Shown here: positions 1 through 7,422 of the stretch, one piece after another | Layout of the letters: each line of letters begins with the position of its first letter | Numbering within the stretch: the stretch's first letter is position 1 | Assembly: GCA_003510825.1 (NCBI GenBank) | Contig: DOKO01000474.1 | Span: 1 to 32,494 of the forward strand | DNA: 32,494 nt | Source of the DNA: Stenotrophomonas sp. | GTDB taxonomy: Bacteria; Pseudomonadota; Gammaproteobacteria; Xanthomonadales; Xanthomonadaceae | Reading direction: 5' to 3' | Position numbers and translations under genes: made by a program | The notes under the pieces: generated by a model | Database searches by the model: none | What the model was told of the DNA's origin: nothing | Seen by the model: only the letters and a program-made list of their open reading frames with translations

Positions 1-1960
1 GCTGCACCCACTGCTGGGCCAGTACCACCTTGCGCTGCGACGACACCGCCTCGATCCAGAAACCGCGGTCCGGGCGCTGGCTCGCCACCAGTTCCAGCAT
101 GTACTGGCCCGCACGGGTGCGGCGGCCCTTCTGGGTGATCATGTGCGCCTGGCGCACGCTCGGGCGCGGGCCCTGGAACGATTCCAGCGGTGCATCCACC
201 GCGATGCCGCCACGCAGGTCGTCATCGCGGAACAGCTTGATGCCGTTGTCGCGGTTCACCAGCAGCGCGCACCAGTCGCCGTCGGCCGAGCCATCCTCGA
301 ACGCCGTGCAGCGGTCCACATAGGCCAGCGTGTTGTCCGGGTCGGCATCGTCGAACTGGCGCGAGGTGTTTTCCAGATACACCGACTTCAGGCCCCAGTC
401 CTTGTCGTACTCCAGCAGCACCGGCGGCTGCACGTGCTGCAGGCCGACCACCACCTGGTCATCGCCATCGATCTTCAGTTCGCGGGTCGGCTCGCCCAGC
501 CACAGCGAGCGGGCGAAGGCGAGGTACTGCGGATAATCGCGGCCGCCATCGCGCTGGGTCGCCACGCTGGCGCTGGGCGCGCGCTGGGTGTCGATCAGCG
601 ATCGACCAAAGCCCATCGTCTTCAGCTGCGGATCCAGCAGGCTGAGCAGGGTCGCACCCGAATCCAGCGTGGTGCCGGCGTCGGCCTTCAGCTGCTGCGG
701 GGCAATGCCATCGCCGAGGAACAGCAGCAGGTTCTCGCGCTTCTGCTTCGTCAGGATGTCGGTGAGGTCGTTGGGCATCGCCAGATGATCCGAGGCGATC
801 ACGATCAGCGTGTCCTTGCCGTACGGACTGGCCTGGATGCGCTGCACCAGCTGCGAGATCAGCCGATCGCTGCACTTCAGCGCGTTGAGCATGTTGATGT
901 TGCCGTACTTGCTTTCATAACGCTGGCCCTTGCACGCCACCGGCAGATGGCCGGCGGGGTGGTGGGTGTCCATGGTCAGCGTGGTCAGCATGAACGGCTC
1001 GCCCTTGCGCGAGAGCTGTTCGAAACGCTGGTAGGCAGTGTCCAGCAGCACGTCGTCGTGCACGCCCCACGGCGAGTAATGCACGCGGCCGATCTTCTTC
1101 TGCTGCTTGAACCATTCCAGGTCGTGCACTTCATCGAAACCGTGGCTGGCCAGGAACTGGCCCTTGCCGGCGAAGCGGCCGCTGGCGCCGCCCAGGTAAT
1201 GGTTGGTGTAGCCCTGCTGCTTCAGGTAGTCGCCCAGGCACACGGCCTTGGGCAGGAAGCTGCCCATGCGGTCCATGCTGTTTTCATCGCCCTGCGAGGT
1301 GGTCAGCGGCACGCCGCACATCGAGGACACCAGGCCGGCGATGGTCCAGCCGCTGCCTTCGGCCGAGGCCAGCCCGCGCACGTCCAGCGACTGGCTGGCG
1401 AGACGGTTGATGTTGGGCATCAGGCCCGGGAACACGTTCTCGTCCAGGTAGGTGCGTTCCAGGCTTTCGCCGTAGATCCAGACGATGTTGCGCGGGCGCT
1501 GCAGCGGCTGCGTCGGCACCTGGTATTCGGGGGCGATGCGGGCGAAATCGACCGGGCGCAGCTGCTGGTACAGGCGCTGGCCATCACGTGCCAGCGGGCT
1601 GATCATGATCGTGGTGATCCACACCACCGCGAAGCCGGCGAACCATGCGCCACCGCGACCCGGACGGCGCCAGCGCTTCACCCGCGTGGCGAACAGCGGC
1701 AGCAGCGACACCAGGACGAGCGCGACGTAGCCGGCGATATAGCCCTTGAAGTCCGCGATGCCGGCGCCTTCCATGTCGGCGCCAAGGTGGTAGAGCGTTG
1801 CGGCATTCAGGCCATCGCCGGAGAGCTTGTCGATCAACCACCACGTGCTGAGGGAGAGCAGCAGCAGCGAGAACGTGCTCGCTTTCCACCACACCCACTT
1901 ATCGGAGGCGAGGAACAACCAGGCCAACAGCAACAGCGACAGCAGCAGGATCCAGAGCAT
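1..1960 (-). CDS. opgB: Phosphoglycerol transferase I (OpgB/MdoB), 3' end outside window
   Basis: Inner-membrane enzyme of the alkaline-phosphatase/sulfatase superfamily; the family transfers phosphoglycerol from phosphatidylglycerol to osmoregulated periplasmic glucans. The frame is open from an ATG at 1960 to the window edge, giving about 653 codons, so the C-terminus is missing (E. coli OpgB is about 760 residues). Four hydrophobic segments occupy roughly residues 1-17, 28-43, 73-91 and 105-124. The periplasmic catalytic domain follows, with GESLERTY at 164-171; the Thr is the expected metal-coordinating nucleophile. Further on are GSGWTIAG, CGVPL, THHPAG and ASDH, all matching the E. coli protein from memory. 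The segment before the first catalytic motif (SGDGLNAATLYHLGADMEGAG) also resembles the E. coli N-terminus, which supports this start. It is transcribed in the same direction as the upstream ubiB-like gene, across a 232-base gap, so it probably has its own promoter. Confidence 0.92.
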   Translation of the reverse strand, partial: MLWILLLSLLLLAWLFLASDKWVWWKASTFSLLLLSLSTWWLIDKLSGDGLNAATLYHLGADMEGAGIADFKGYIAGYVALVLVSLLPLFATRVKRWRRPGRGGAWFAGFAVVWITTIMISPLARDGQRLYQQLRPVDFARIAPEYQVPTQPLQRPRNIVWIYGESLERTYLDENVFPGLMPNINRLASQSLDVRGLASAEGSGWTIAGLVSSMCGVPLTTSQGDENSMDRMGSFLPKAVCLGDYLKQQGYTNHYLGGASGRFAGKGQFLASHGFDEVHDLEWFKQQKKIGRVHYSPWGVHDDVLLDTAYQRFEQLSRKGEPFMLTTLTMDTHHPAGHLPVACKGQRYESKYGNINMLNALKCSDRLISQLVQRIQASPYGKDTLIVIASDHLAMPNDLTDILTKQKRENLLLFLGDGIAPQQLKADAGTTLDSGATLLSLLDPQLKTMGFGRSLIDTQRAPSASVATQRDGGRDYPQYLAFARSLWLGEPTRELKIDGDDQVVVGLQHVQPPVLLEYDKDWGLKSVYLENTSRQFDDADPDNTLAYVDRCTAFEDGSADGDWCALLVNRDNGIKLFRDDDLRGGIAVDAPLESFQGPRPSVRQAHMITQKGRRTRAGQYMLELVASQRPDRGFWIEAVSSQRKVVLAQQWVQ

Positions 1961-2192
1961 AAGCGGCTTCGGCAGTGACGGGAGGTGGTGATGGACGTCG
2001 TACCGACGCGTGTCCATCCGACCAGCGCTGCCTCAAGCACACATGCATGACAGGCTGATGACCCGATAGTGCATGCACGAACCTGACTGAAATGTTTGTT
2101 TGTTTCATGAGGTGAAATCGCGCGTTTCAAGTAAAACCAGCGTGAAAGCAGTTACGTGATTTCATTAAAAAACGGCGCGATTTCCCGCTTCT
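1961..2192. other. 232-base intergenic region between ubiB-like gene and opgB, with two ATGCAT palindromes
   Basis: This gap holds the presumed opgB promoter and leader, read on the minus strand. It is noticeably more AT-rich around 2080-2175 than the flanking genes. Two palindromes with an ATGCAT core are visible: CATGCATG at 2042-2049 and GTGCATGCAC at 2069-2078. A weak minus-strand -35-like TTGAAA lies around 2130 with a poor -10. A six-T run on the minus strand near 2165, just past the ubiB-like stop, has no convincing stem, so I do not call a terminator. Confidence 0.4.
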
Positions 2193-3884
2193 TCAACGAT
2201 GCCCGCGTTCCTCACGCGCACGTGCACGCCGATCGAACAGCAAGGCACTGGTCACGATGCCTAGTCCGAGCACGACGCCGATCAGCATCAGGAACAGCGC
2301 GATGGCCGGGTAGCCGAAGATGTGCCAGCCGGTCTCCAGCTTCATCATCAGCGAGGCGGCCATGATCAGTGCTGCACTGATGATGCCGGCCGCCACGCGG
2401 TTGGCGATCTTCTGCAGGTTCTCCATCAACCGCGATTCTTCCAGGCCGGTCACCTTCATCTGCAGGCGGTTCTCGGCCAGCAGCGCCATGATGTCGGTCA
2501 GCTTGCGCGGCCCATCGCGCAGCAGCTGCTGCAGCTCCATCGCCTCGCTGGCGAGGTTGGCTGCCGACAGCGATTTCTTCAGGCGTGCGCGCATCACGTG
2601 CTGCAGCTGGCGCTCGACGATGCGGCGCGTGTCCAGATCCGGTGCCAGCAGGCGGCACACCGTTTCCAGGTTCAGCAGGGCCTTGCCGACCAGGCTCAGT
2701 TCCGGCGGCGTGCGCAGGCCCGCCGCGGTGGCGATGCGCACCATGTCCAGCACCACGCGGCCTTCGGAGAAGCTGCCGCTGGCCGCGTAGCGCGCGATGA
2801 GCTGGCCGGTCTCGCGCAGGTAGCGCTCCTCGTCGAAGGCTTCCAGCCGCGTACTGATGCTGATCAGGTCGTCGGCCACTTCCTCGCCGCGGCCATCGAC
2901 GGCGGCAAACAGGATCTTCAGCAGGCGCTCGCGCAGGCGCGGCGGCATGTGCGCGACCATGCCCAGGTCGAAGATCGCCAGGCGGCCATCGGGCGTCACC
3001 CGCAGGTTGCCCGGGTGTGGATCGGCATGGATCTCGCCATGCACGAAAATCTGGTCCAGGTAGCCACGGATCAGCGCGGCGGCCAACGGATCCATCGCCT
3101 GTTCGGTGCGGCGCACCTCGGGAATGGCATCCACGCGCACGCCGGTGGCCAGTTCCATGGTCAGCACGCGCTGGCTGCAGTAGTCCCACAGCGGCTGCGG
3201 CACCCACAGGCGGCGGAACGGCTTGAGGTGGCGGCCGAAGCGCGCAAGATTCTCGGCTTCGGCGTGGTAATCCAGCTCCTGCATCAGGGTCTTGGCGAAT
3301 TCGTTGAGCCAGTCACGCAGGCGCACGCGGCGGCCGACCTGGGTCAGGTGGTCGGCGGCCAGCGCGAAGCTGCGCAGCGCCTCCAGGTCCGAACGCAGCT
3401 GCGCGGCCACTTCCGGTTTCTGTACCTTCACTGCCACCTGGCGGCCGTCGTGCAGCACCGCGCGATGCACCTGGGCGATCGACGCGCAGCCCAGCGGCTC
3501 GGGATCGAACGAGGCGAACAGCTTGTTCACCCCGGTACCGAGTTCCTGTTCGACGATGGCGTGGATGCGCTCGACCGGGATCGGCGCCACGTTCTCCTGC
3601 ATGCGTTCCAGCGCGGTGGCGAACTCCGGCGGCACCATGTCCGGGCGCGTGGACAGCATCTGCCCGAGCTTGACGAAGGTCGGCCCCAGCGCTTCCAGGT
3701 CGCTGACGAACTGCTCCGGGTTGCCGTCGGCAGGTACGTCGCCGTTGCTGCCGGCCGCATCCAGGTTCATGCCGGAAAACACGCCCGAATGGCGGTAGCG
3801 CATCAGCAGGCGCAGGATCTGGCTGCGCCGGTTCATGCCCTTGACCAGCGGGGGATTGGCCGTGGCGGTGGACGGATTGCTCAA
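2193..3884 (-). CDS. ubiB: UbiB/ABC1/ADCK-family kinase-like protein
   Basis: Membrane-anchored atypical kinase/ATPase; the family supports ubiquinone biosynthesis. The invariant KxGQ motif is KLGQ at residues 72-75. The A-rich-loop region reads PLGCASIAQVH (131-140), then VAVK with K153, catalytic HADPHPGN at 286-293 and metal-binding DLG at 306-308. Two C-terminal hydrophobic segments (AAGIISAALIMAASLMM and YPAIALFLMLIGVVLGLGI) form the membrane hairpin. I chose TTG at 3884 (563 residues) rather than an ATG at 3992. A clear GAGGAG Shine-Dalgarno lies just upstream of the TTG, and the longer frame would run through a GTAG palindrome at 3916-3938. It may not be the primary UbiB; related paralogues exist in many genomes. 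Confidence 0.87.
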   Translation of the reverse strand: MSNPSTATANPPLVKGMNRRSQILRLLMRYRHSGVFSGMNLDAAGSNGDVPADGNPEQFVSDLEALGPTFVKLGQMLSTRPDMVPPEFATALERMQENVAPIPVERIHAIVEQELGTGVNKLFASFDPEPLGCASIAQVHRAVLHDGRQVAVKVQKPEVAAQLRSDLEALRSFALAADHLTQVGRRVRLRDWLNEFAKTLMQELDYHAEAENLARFGRHLKPFRRLWVPQPLWDYCSQRVLTMELATGVRVDAIPEVRRTEQAMDPLAAALIRGYLDQIFVHGEIHADPHPGNLRVTPDGRLAIFDLGMVAHMPPRLRERLLKILFAAVDGRGEEVADDLISISTRLEAFDEERYLRETGQLIARYAASGSFSEGRVVLDMVRIATAAGLRTPPELSLVGKALLNLETVCRLLAPDLDTRRIVERQLQHVMRARLKKSLSAANLASEAMELQQLLRDGPRKLTDIMALLAENRLQMKVTGLEESRLMENLQKIANRVAAGIISAALIMAASLMMKLETGWHIFGYPAIALFLMLIGVVLGLGIVTSALLFDRRARAREERGHR

Positions 3885-3915
3885 GCGGAACTCCTCGGGG
3901 CGGTGCGCTGCTCTG

Positions 3916-3938
3916 GTAGCGCCGGGCCATGCCCGGCG
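3916..3938 (+). repeat. SMAG-like GTAG palindromic element
   Basis: GTAG at 3916-3919 is followed by the hairpin CGCCGGGC-CAT-GCCCGGCG. A GTAG head followed by a GC-rich stem is the form of the SMAG repeats described in Stenotrophomonas maltophilia. It sits 32 bases upstream of the ubiB-like start codon, on the opposite strand, in the divergent promoter region. Confidence 0.65.
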
Positions 3939-3974
3939 GACGTGCCCGGCAGAAGGGCGACCCTGCCAGTGTCC

Positions 3975-4016
3975 CTGCTGCGCGGTAGGCACGCAGTGAA
4001 CCCGCTACCGCAGCAG
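3975..4016. repeat. Inverted repeat CTGCTGCG..GTAG / CTACCGCAGCAG
   Basis: The left arm at 3975-3988 and the right arm at 4005-4016 pair fully apart from a two-base CG bulge, enclosing a 16-base loop. The GTAG and CTAC ends face inward. It lies between the divergent ubiB-like and DUF808 genes. It could be a GTAG-type repeat remnant, a regulator site or an RNA hairpin in the DUF808 leader; the sequence does not decide between these. Confidence 0.5.
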
Positions 4017-4061
4017 GCACCGGATCAGTCAGAATCCGCCCATCCCCTCTTTGGATCCACC

Positions 4062-4991
4062 ATGGCCGGTGCCAGCCTGTTTGCCCTGCTCGACGATATC
4101 GCCACCCTGCTCGACGACGTCTCGATCCTCACCAAGGTCGCCGCGAAGAAAACCGCCGGCGTCCTGGGCGACGACCTGGCGCTGAACGCGCAGCAGGTGA
4201 CCGGCGTCAACGCCAACCGCGAACTGCCGGTGGTGTGGGCGGTGGCCAAGGGCTCGCTGGTGAACAAGGTGATCCTGGTGCCGGCGGCGCTGGCGATCAG
4301 CGCGCTGGAAGCCTGGCTGCACAGCCGCGGCTGGAACGTGCCGCTGATCGTGCCGCTGATGATGATCGGCGGCGCCTTCCTGTGCTTTGAAGGCGTGGAG
4401 AAGCTGGCGCACCGCTTCCTGCATTCGGCCGATGAGGACGCCGAGCACCAGGCCGAGCGGCGCAAGGCGCTGGCTGATGCGCAGGTGGACATGGTGGCGT
4501 GGGAAAAGGACAAGGTGAAGGGTGCCATCCGCACCGACTTCATCCTGTCGGCCGAGATCATCGTGCTGACCCTGGGCGTGGTCGCCACCGTGGCCTTCAC
4601 CCAGCAGCTGCTGACCCTGTCGGTGGTGGCCGTGGCGATGACGGTGTTCGTCTACGGGCTGGTGGCCGGCATCGTGAAGCTGGACGACGTGGGCCTGTAC
4701 CTGTCGCGCAAGGGCGGGGCGGTGGCCGCGTTCGGTCGTGGCCTGGTGGTGTCCGCGCCGTGGCTGATGAAGTTCCTGTCGGTGGCCGGCACCATCGCCA
4801 TGTTCCTGGTCGGTGGCGGCATCCTCGTGCACAACGTGCCCGCGCTGCATCACGCGGTGCAGGGCTTCGGTGGCGAAGGGCAGTGGGGCTGGCTGATCAG
4901 TGCCGCAGCGAACATGGTGGTCGGCATCGTTGCCGGTGCGATCGTGCTGGCCGCGGTGACCGGCATCCAGAAGCTGCGCGGGAAGCTGTAG
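4062..4991 (+). CDS. DUF808/YedI-family inner-membrane protein
   Basis: A 309-residue polytopic membrane protein of the DUF808 (YedI) family, whose biochemical function is not established. The family signature is clear. The N-terminus reads AGASLFALLDDIATLLDDVS, then AAKKTAGVLGDDLALNA, then the CFEGVEKLAH motif around residue 110. Hydrophobic segments lie near residues 73-90, 98-115, 165-185, 190-207, 235-262 and 282-300. The start ATG at 4062 follows a short GGAT and excludes a spurious antisense-derived N-terminal extension. Its TAG stop forms part of the GTAG head of the repeat at 4988. It is divergent from the ubiB-like gene and convergent with the diguanylate cyclase. Confidence 0.88.
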   Translation: MAGASLFALLDDIATLLDDVSILTKVAAKKTAGVLGDDLALNAQQVTGVNANRELPVVWAVAKGSLVNKVILVPAALAISALEAWLHSRGWNVPLIVPLMMIGGAFLCFEGVEKLAHRFLHSADEDAEHQAERRKALADAQVDMVAWEKDKVKGAIRTDFILSAEIIVLTLGVVATVAFTQQLLTLSVVAVAMTVFVYGLVAGIVKLDDVGLYLSRKGGAVAAFGRGLVVSAPWLMKFLSVAGTIAMFLVGGGILVHNVPALHHAVQGFGGEGQWGWLISAAANMVVGIVAGAIVLAAVTGIQKLRGKL

Positions 4992-5043
4992 AGCCGAGCC
5001 CATGCTCGGCTGCATTGAAGGGCGTGCCGACCAACGGTCGGCA
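4988..5043. repeat. Tandem SMAG-like palindromes, possible bidirectional terminator
   Basis: GTAG at 4988-4991 is followed by stem AGCCGAGC-CCAT-GCTCGGCT. A second hairpin, GTGCCGACC-AAC-GGTCGGCAC, occupies 5023-5043. The element fills the gap between two convergent genes (DUF808 gene ending at 4991, diguanylate cyclase ending at 5085), where paired hairpins could stop transcription from both sides. There is no T-tract, so any termination would not be classical. The stop codon of the DUF808 gene is inside the GTAG head. Confidence 0.7.
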
Positions 5044-5084
5044 CCCACCAACCGCCGCCGCCGGGCCATGCCCACCAGGGCGGA

Positions 5085-6623
5085 TTACCCCGCCTGCACC
5101 CGGTTCTTGCCCTGGCGCTTGGCCACGTACAGGGCCTCATCGGCGCGTCGCAGCAGGGCCTCGGCATCATCGCCGGGCTGCCACTGCGCCAGGCCGGCGC
5201 TGAAGTGCACCGGTACGCGCTTGTCCTGCACGGTCAGCACGCGATGGGCCAGTGAACGCTGCAGGCGCTGCACCGTGGCCATGCTGTCGGCACCCGGGGT
5301 TTCCGGCAGTACCAGCACGAACTCATCACCGCCGAGGCGGGCGACGCCATCGGTGGCGCGCAGCAGCAGCCGGCAGGTCGACACCAGGTGCTGCAGCAGC
5401 GCATCGCCACCGGCGTGGCCGTGGGCATCGTTGGTCTGGTGGAAGTCATCCAGGTCGATCACCGCCAGGCCCAACGGCGTGTTGTTGCGCGCCGCGCGGG
5501 CCATTTCCCGCTGCAGCATCTCGTCCAGGCCACGGCGGTTCAGGGCCTGGGTCAGCGGATCGATGCGGGCCAGGTCGCCCGCCTCGCGCAGTTCCTGTTC
5601 CAGTTCGCTGATGCGCCGCTCGGCGCGCTCCACTTCCTGCCGCGCACTGGCCAGGTGGTCGCGCGCCTGTGCGGCCTGCTGCTGCACCTTGCCGGTGTCA
5701 TGCATCACTTCCTGCAGCAGCTGGTTGAGGTCGGCGATGCTGCGTGCCTCGCGCAGCTGCAGGGCATAGCTGCCGATGCGGTCGTGGTATTCCCCGGTGC
5801 TGGCGGCCATGCCGTCCATGCGTTCGATGAACTCGCCCATCAGGCCGCGCATCGCCGCCTTGGAATCGTCGATGCCCTGGCGCAGCAGCCCCTGCTTGTA
5901 GATCACCTCGCGCAGCTCGGCGCGCGTGCGCTCGACCGACTCCGCTTCCAGCGGGCCGGCCAGCAGCTGGCGTACCGCGGCGATCTGGCCCTGCAGCCAG
6001 CTGCGGTCATCCAGCAGCTCGCTGACGTTCTCCAGCAGCAGCGCAAACAGCTCCAGCAGCAGGGCCTGCTGTTCCTGCCAGCTTTCCGCACGTACACCCA
6101 CCTGGTGGCCCAGCTCGCGCACGCCCTGTTCGATGGGCTCCAGCGGTGCGCCGGGCTGCCACTGCCGCAGCTTGCCGGCCAGCGCCTGGGCCTGCTCGCG
6201 CAGGTCCGGGTCGTGCAGCAGCAGCGACACCACCGCGCCGCCCAGCAGCAGGCGCAGCTGTTCGGACAGGCGCAGGCTGTCGGGCTGGCCATCGGGCGAG
6301 TGCTGCTCGATGGTGCGGATGTACTTGTCGATCAGCTGCCGCATCGCCCGGCCGTAGCGCGGCCAGTCGGCGCTGGCCTGGGCCGACTGCAGGCGGTCAC
6401 CCATGTCGCCCAGCTCGCCGGGCAGGGTGGCCATGCCATTGGCGAAGGCGGCCAGCAGCGGCTCGGGCGCATCGGCGCCGGCGAACAGCTGCTGCAGTGC
6501 CACGGCCGTGCCGCCCTGCAGGACCACCCGGTCACCGCGGCCATCGTCGGCCACCGCACGCACGTGCGCCGGCGGTCCCAGGGCGGTACCGGGGGCAGGG
6601 CGGTGGTCGGGCTGGTCCGTCAT
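5085..6623 (-). CDS. Diguanylate cyclase (GGDEF domain) with helical N-terminal region
   Basis: It makes cyclic di-GMP from two GTP. The protein has 512 residues. The C-terminal domain starts with IDPLTQALNRRGLDEML, and the active site is GGDEF at 431-435. RATD at 422-425 matches the RxxD inhibitory site, with the five-residue spacing seen in feedback-inhibited cyclases. The first 350 or so residues are Gln/Leu/Glu-rich, mostly helical, and include a predicted coiled coil just before the GGDEF domain (about residues 300-350). No transmembrane segment or named sensor domain is visible, so it is probably cytosolic. There is no EAL domain. It is divergently arranged to the next gene, with 106 bases between them. 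The overall layout resembles DgcP-type cyclases, but that assignment is tentative. Confidence 0.92.
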   Translation of the reverse strand: MTDQPDHRPAPGTALGPPAHVRAVADDGRGDRVVLQGGTAVALQQLFAGADAPEPLLAAFANGMATLPGELGDMGDRLQSAQASADWPRYGRAMRQLIDKYIRTIEQHSPDGQPDSLRLSEQLRLLLGGAVVSLLLHDPDLREQAQALAGKLRQWQPGAPLEPIEQGVRELGHQVGVRAESWQEQQALLLELFALLLENVSELLDDRSWLQGQIAAVRQLLAGPLEAESVERTRAELREVIYKQGLLRQGIDDSKAAMRGLMGEFIERMDGMAASTGEYHDRIGSYALQLREARSIADLNQLLQEVMHDTGKVQQQAAQARDHLASARQEVERAERRISELEQELREAGDLARIDPLTQALNRRGLDEMLQREMARAARNNTPLGLAVIDLDDFHQTNDAHGHAGGDALLQHLVSTCRLLLRATDGVARLGGDEFVLVLPETPGADSMATVQRLQRSLAHRVLTVQDKRVPVHFSAGLAQWQPGDDAEALLRRADEALYVAKRQGKNRVQAG

Positions 6624-6729
6624 GGCAAAAAATCCTGGGGCTGGCAGGGACTGGTGACAGCATATCGGCGCGGCCGCCGACGGCTTGAACGGCTACGATG
6701 GACGACAGGATGCCGTAGGGGAGGTGGGT

Positions 6730-7401
6730 ATGCGCGTGATGTTGCTGGGGGCGACCGGCCTGGTCGGCGGGCTGGCCCTGCCGATGCTGCTGGATGACCC
6801 GCTGTGCCGCGCGGTGGTGGCCCCGACCCGGCGCCCGCTGGGCCTGAGCCACCCGAAACTGCATGCCCCGGTGCTGCAGTTCGACGCCCTGCCCGATGCG
6901 CCGGACTGGGCGCAGGTGGATGCAGTGATCTGCGCGCTGGGCAGCACGATGGCCCAGGCGGGCAGCCGCGAGGCCTTCCATCGCATCGACCACGATTACC
7001 CGCTGGCCTTCGCCCGCCTGGCCCGTACCCAGGGAGCGCGCGCCTTCGTGCTGAACTCCGCCGCCGGCGCCAACGCGGGCTCGGCCATCTTCTACAACCG
7101 GGTGAAAGGCGAGCTGGAGCGCGACCTGCGCGCACTGGGCTTCGCCTCGCTCACCCTGGTGCGGCCGGGCCTGATTGGCGGGCAGCGGCAGCAGGTGCGT
7201 TGCGGCGAGCATTTCGCCCTGCAGGTGCTGGGCGTGCTCGGGCTGTTCGCCAGCCTGCTCGCCAGCATTGCCGCGTGGGGCATCGCACAGGGGTTTGTTG
7301 GTTGGTGCGGCGTGCTCGCCGCCGGTGCCGGGGCGATGGTGCTCTGGCTCAGTTTCCGCAGCCCGGCCAAGCCGGCGCCACGCCCGTCTTCACGTTCCTG
7401 A
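6730..7401 (+). CDS. NAD(P)-binding Rossmann-fold protein with hydrophobic C-terminal tail
   Basis: The 223-residue protein starts with MRVMLLGATGLVGG, the GxxGxxG dinucleotide-binding loop of atypical SDR/HTATIP2-like proteins. It continues with VDAVICALGSTMAQAGS, an FVLNSAAGANAGSAIFYNRVKGELE segment carrying the family YxxxK (YNRVK), and LVRPGLIGG. Family members usually end with a short soluble tail. Here the last 55 or so residues form two hydrophobic stretches (LGVLGLFASLLASIAAWGIA and GWCGVLAAGAGAMVLWLSF), suggesting membrane attachment. The start at 6730 is fixed by GGGGAGG a few bases upstream; a longer frame from 6685 has no such site. The next gene begins 21 bases after the stop, so the two are probably co-transcribed. 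Substrate unknown. Confidence 0.8.
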   Translation: MRVMLLGATGLVGGLALPMLLDDPLCRAVVAPTRRPLGLSHPKLHAPVLQFDALPDAPDWAQVDAVICALGSTMAQAGSREAFHRIDHDYPLAFARLARTQGARAFVLNSAAGANAGSAIFYNRVKGELERDLRALGFASLTLVRPGLIGGQRQQVRCGEHFALQVLGVLGLFASLLASIAAWGIAQGFVGWCGVLAAGAGAMVLWLSFRSPAKPAPRPSSRS

Positions 7402-7422
7402 TCTAGAAACCGAGGTTCCACC

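Noticed and set aside
143..1978. 611-codon plus-strand frame opposite opgB
   Set aside because: The minus strand encodes an unmistakable OpgB; the plus frame is low-complexity.
2322..4061. Long N-terminal extension of the DUF808 frame
   Set aside because: It runs antisense through the ubiB-like gene; the family N-terminus begins at ATG 4062.
7402..7422. Fur box ahead of the siderophore receptor
   Set aside because: Nothing resembling a Fur site is visible in the 21-base gap or in the 106 bases before the upstream gene.
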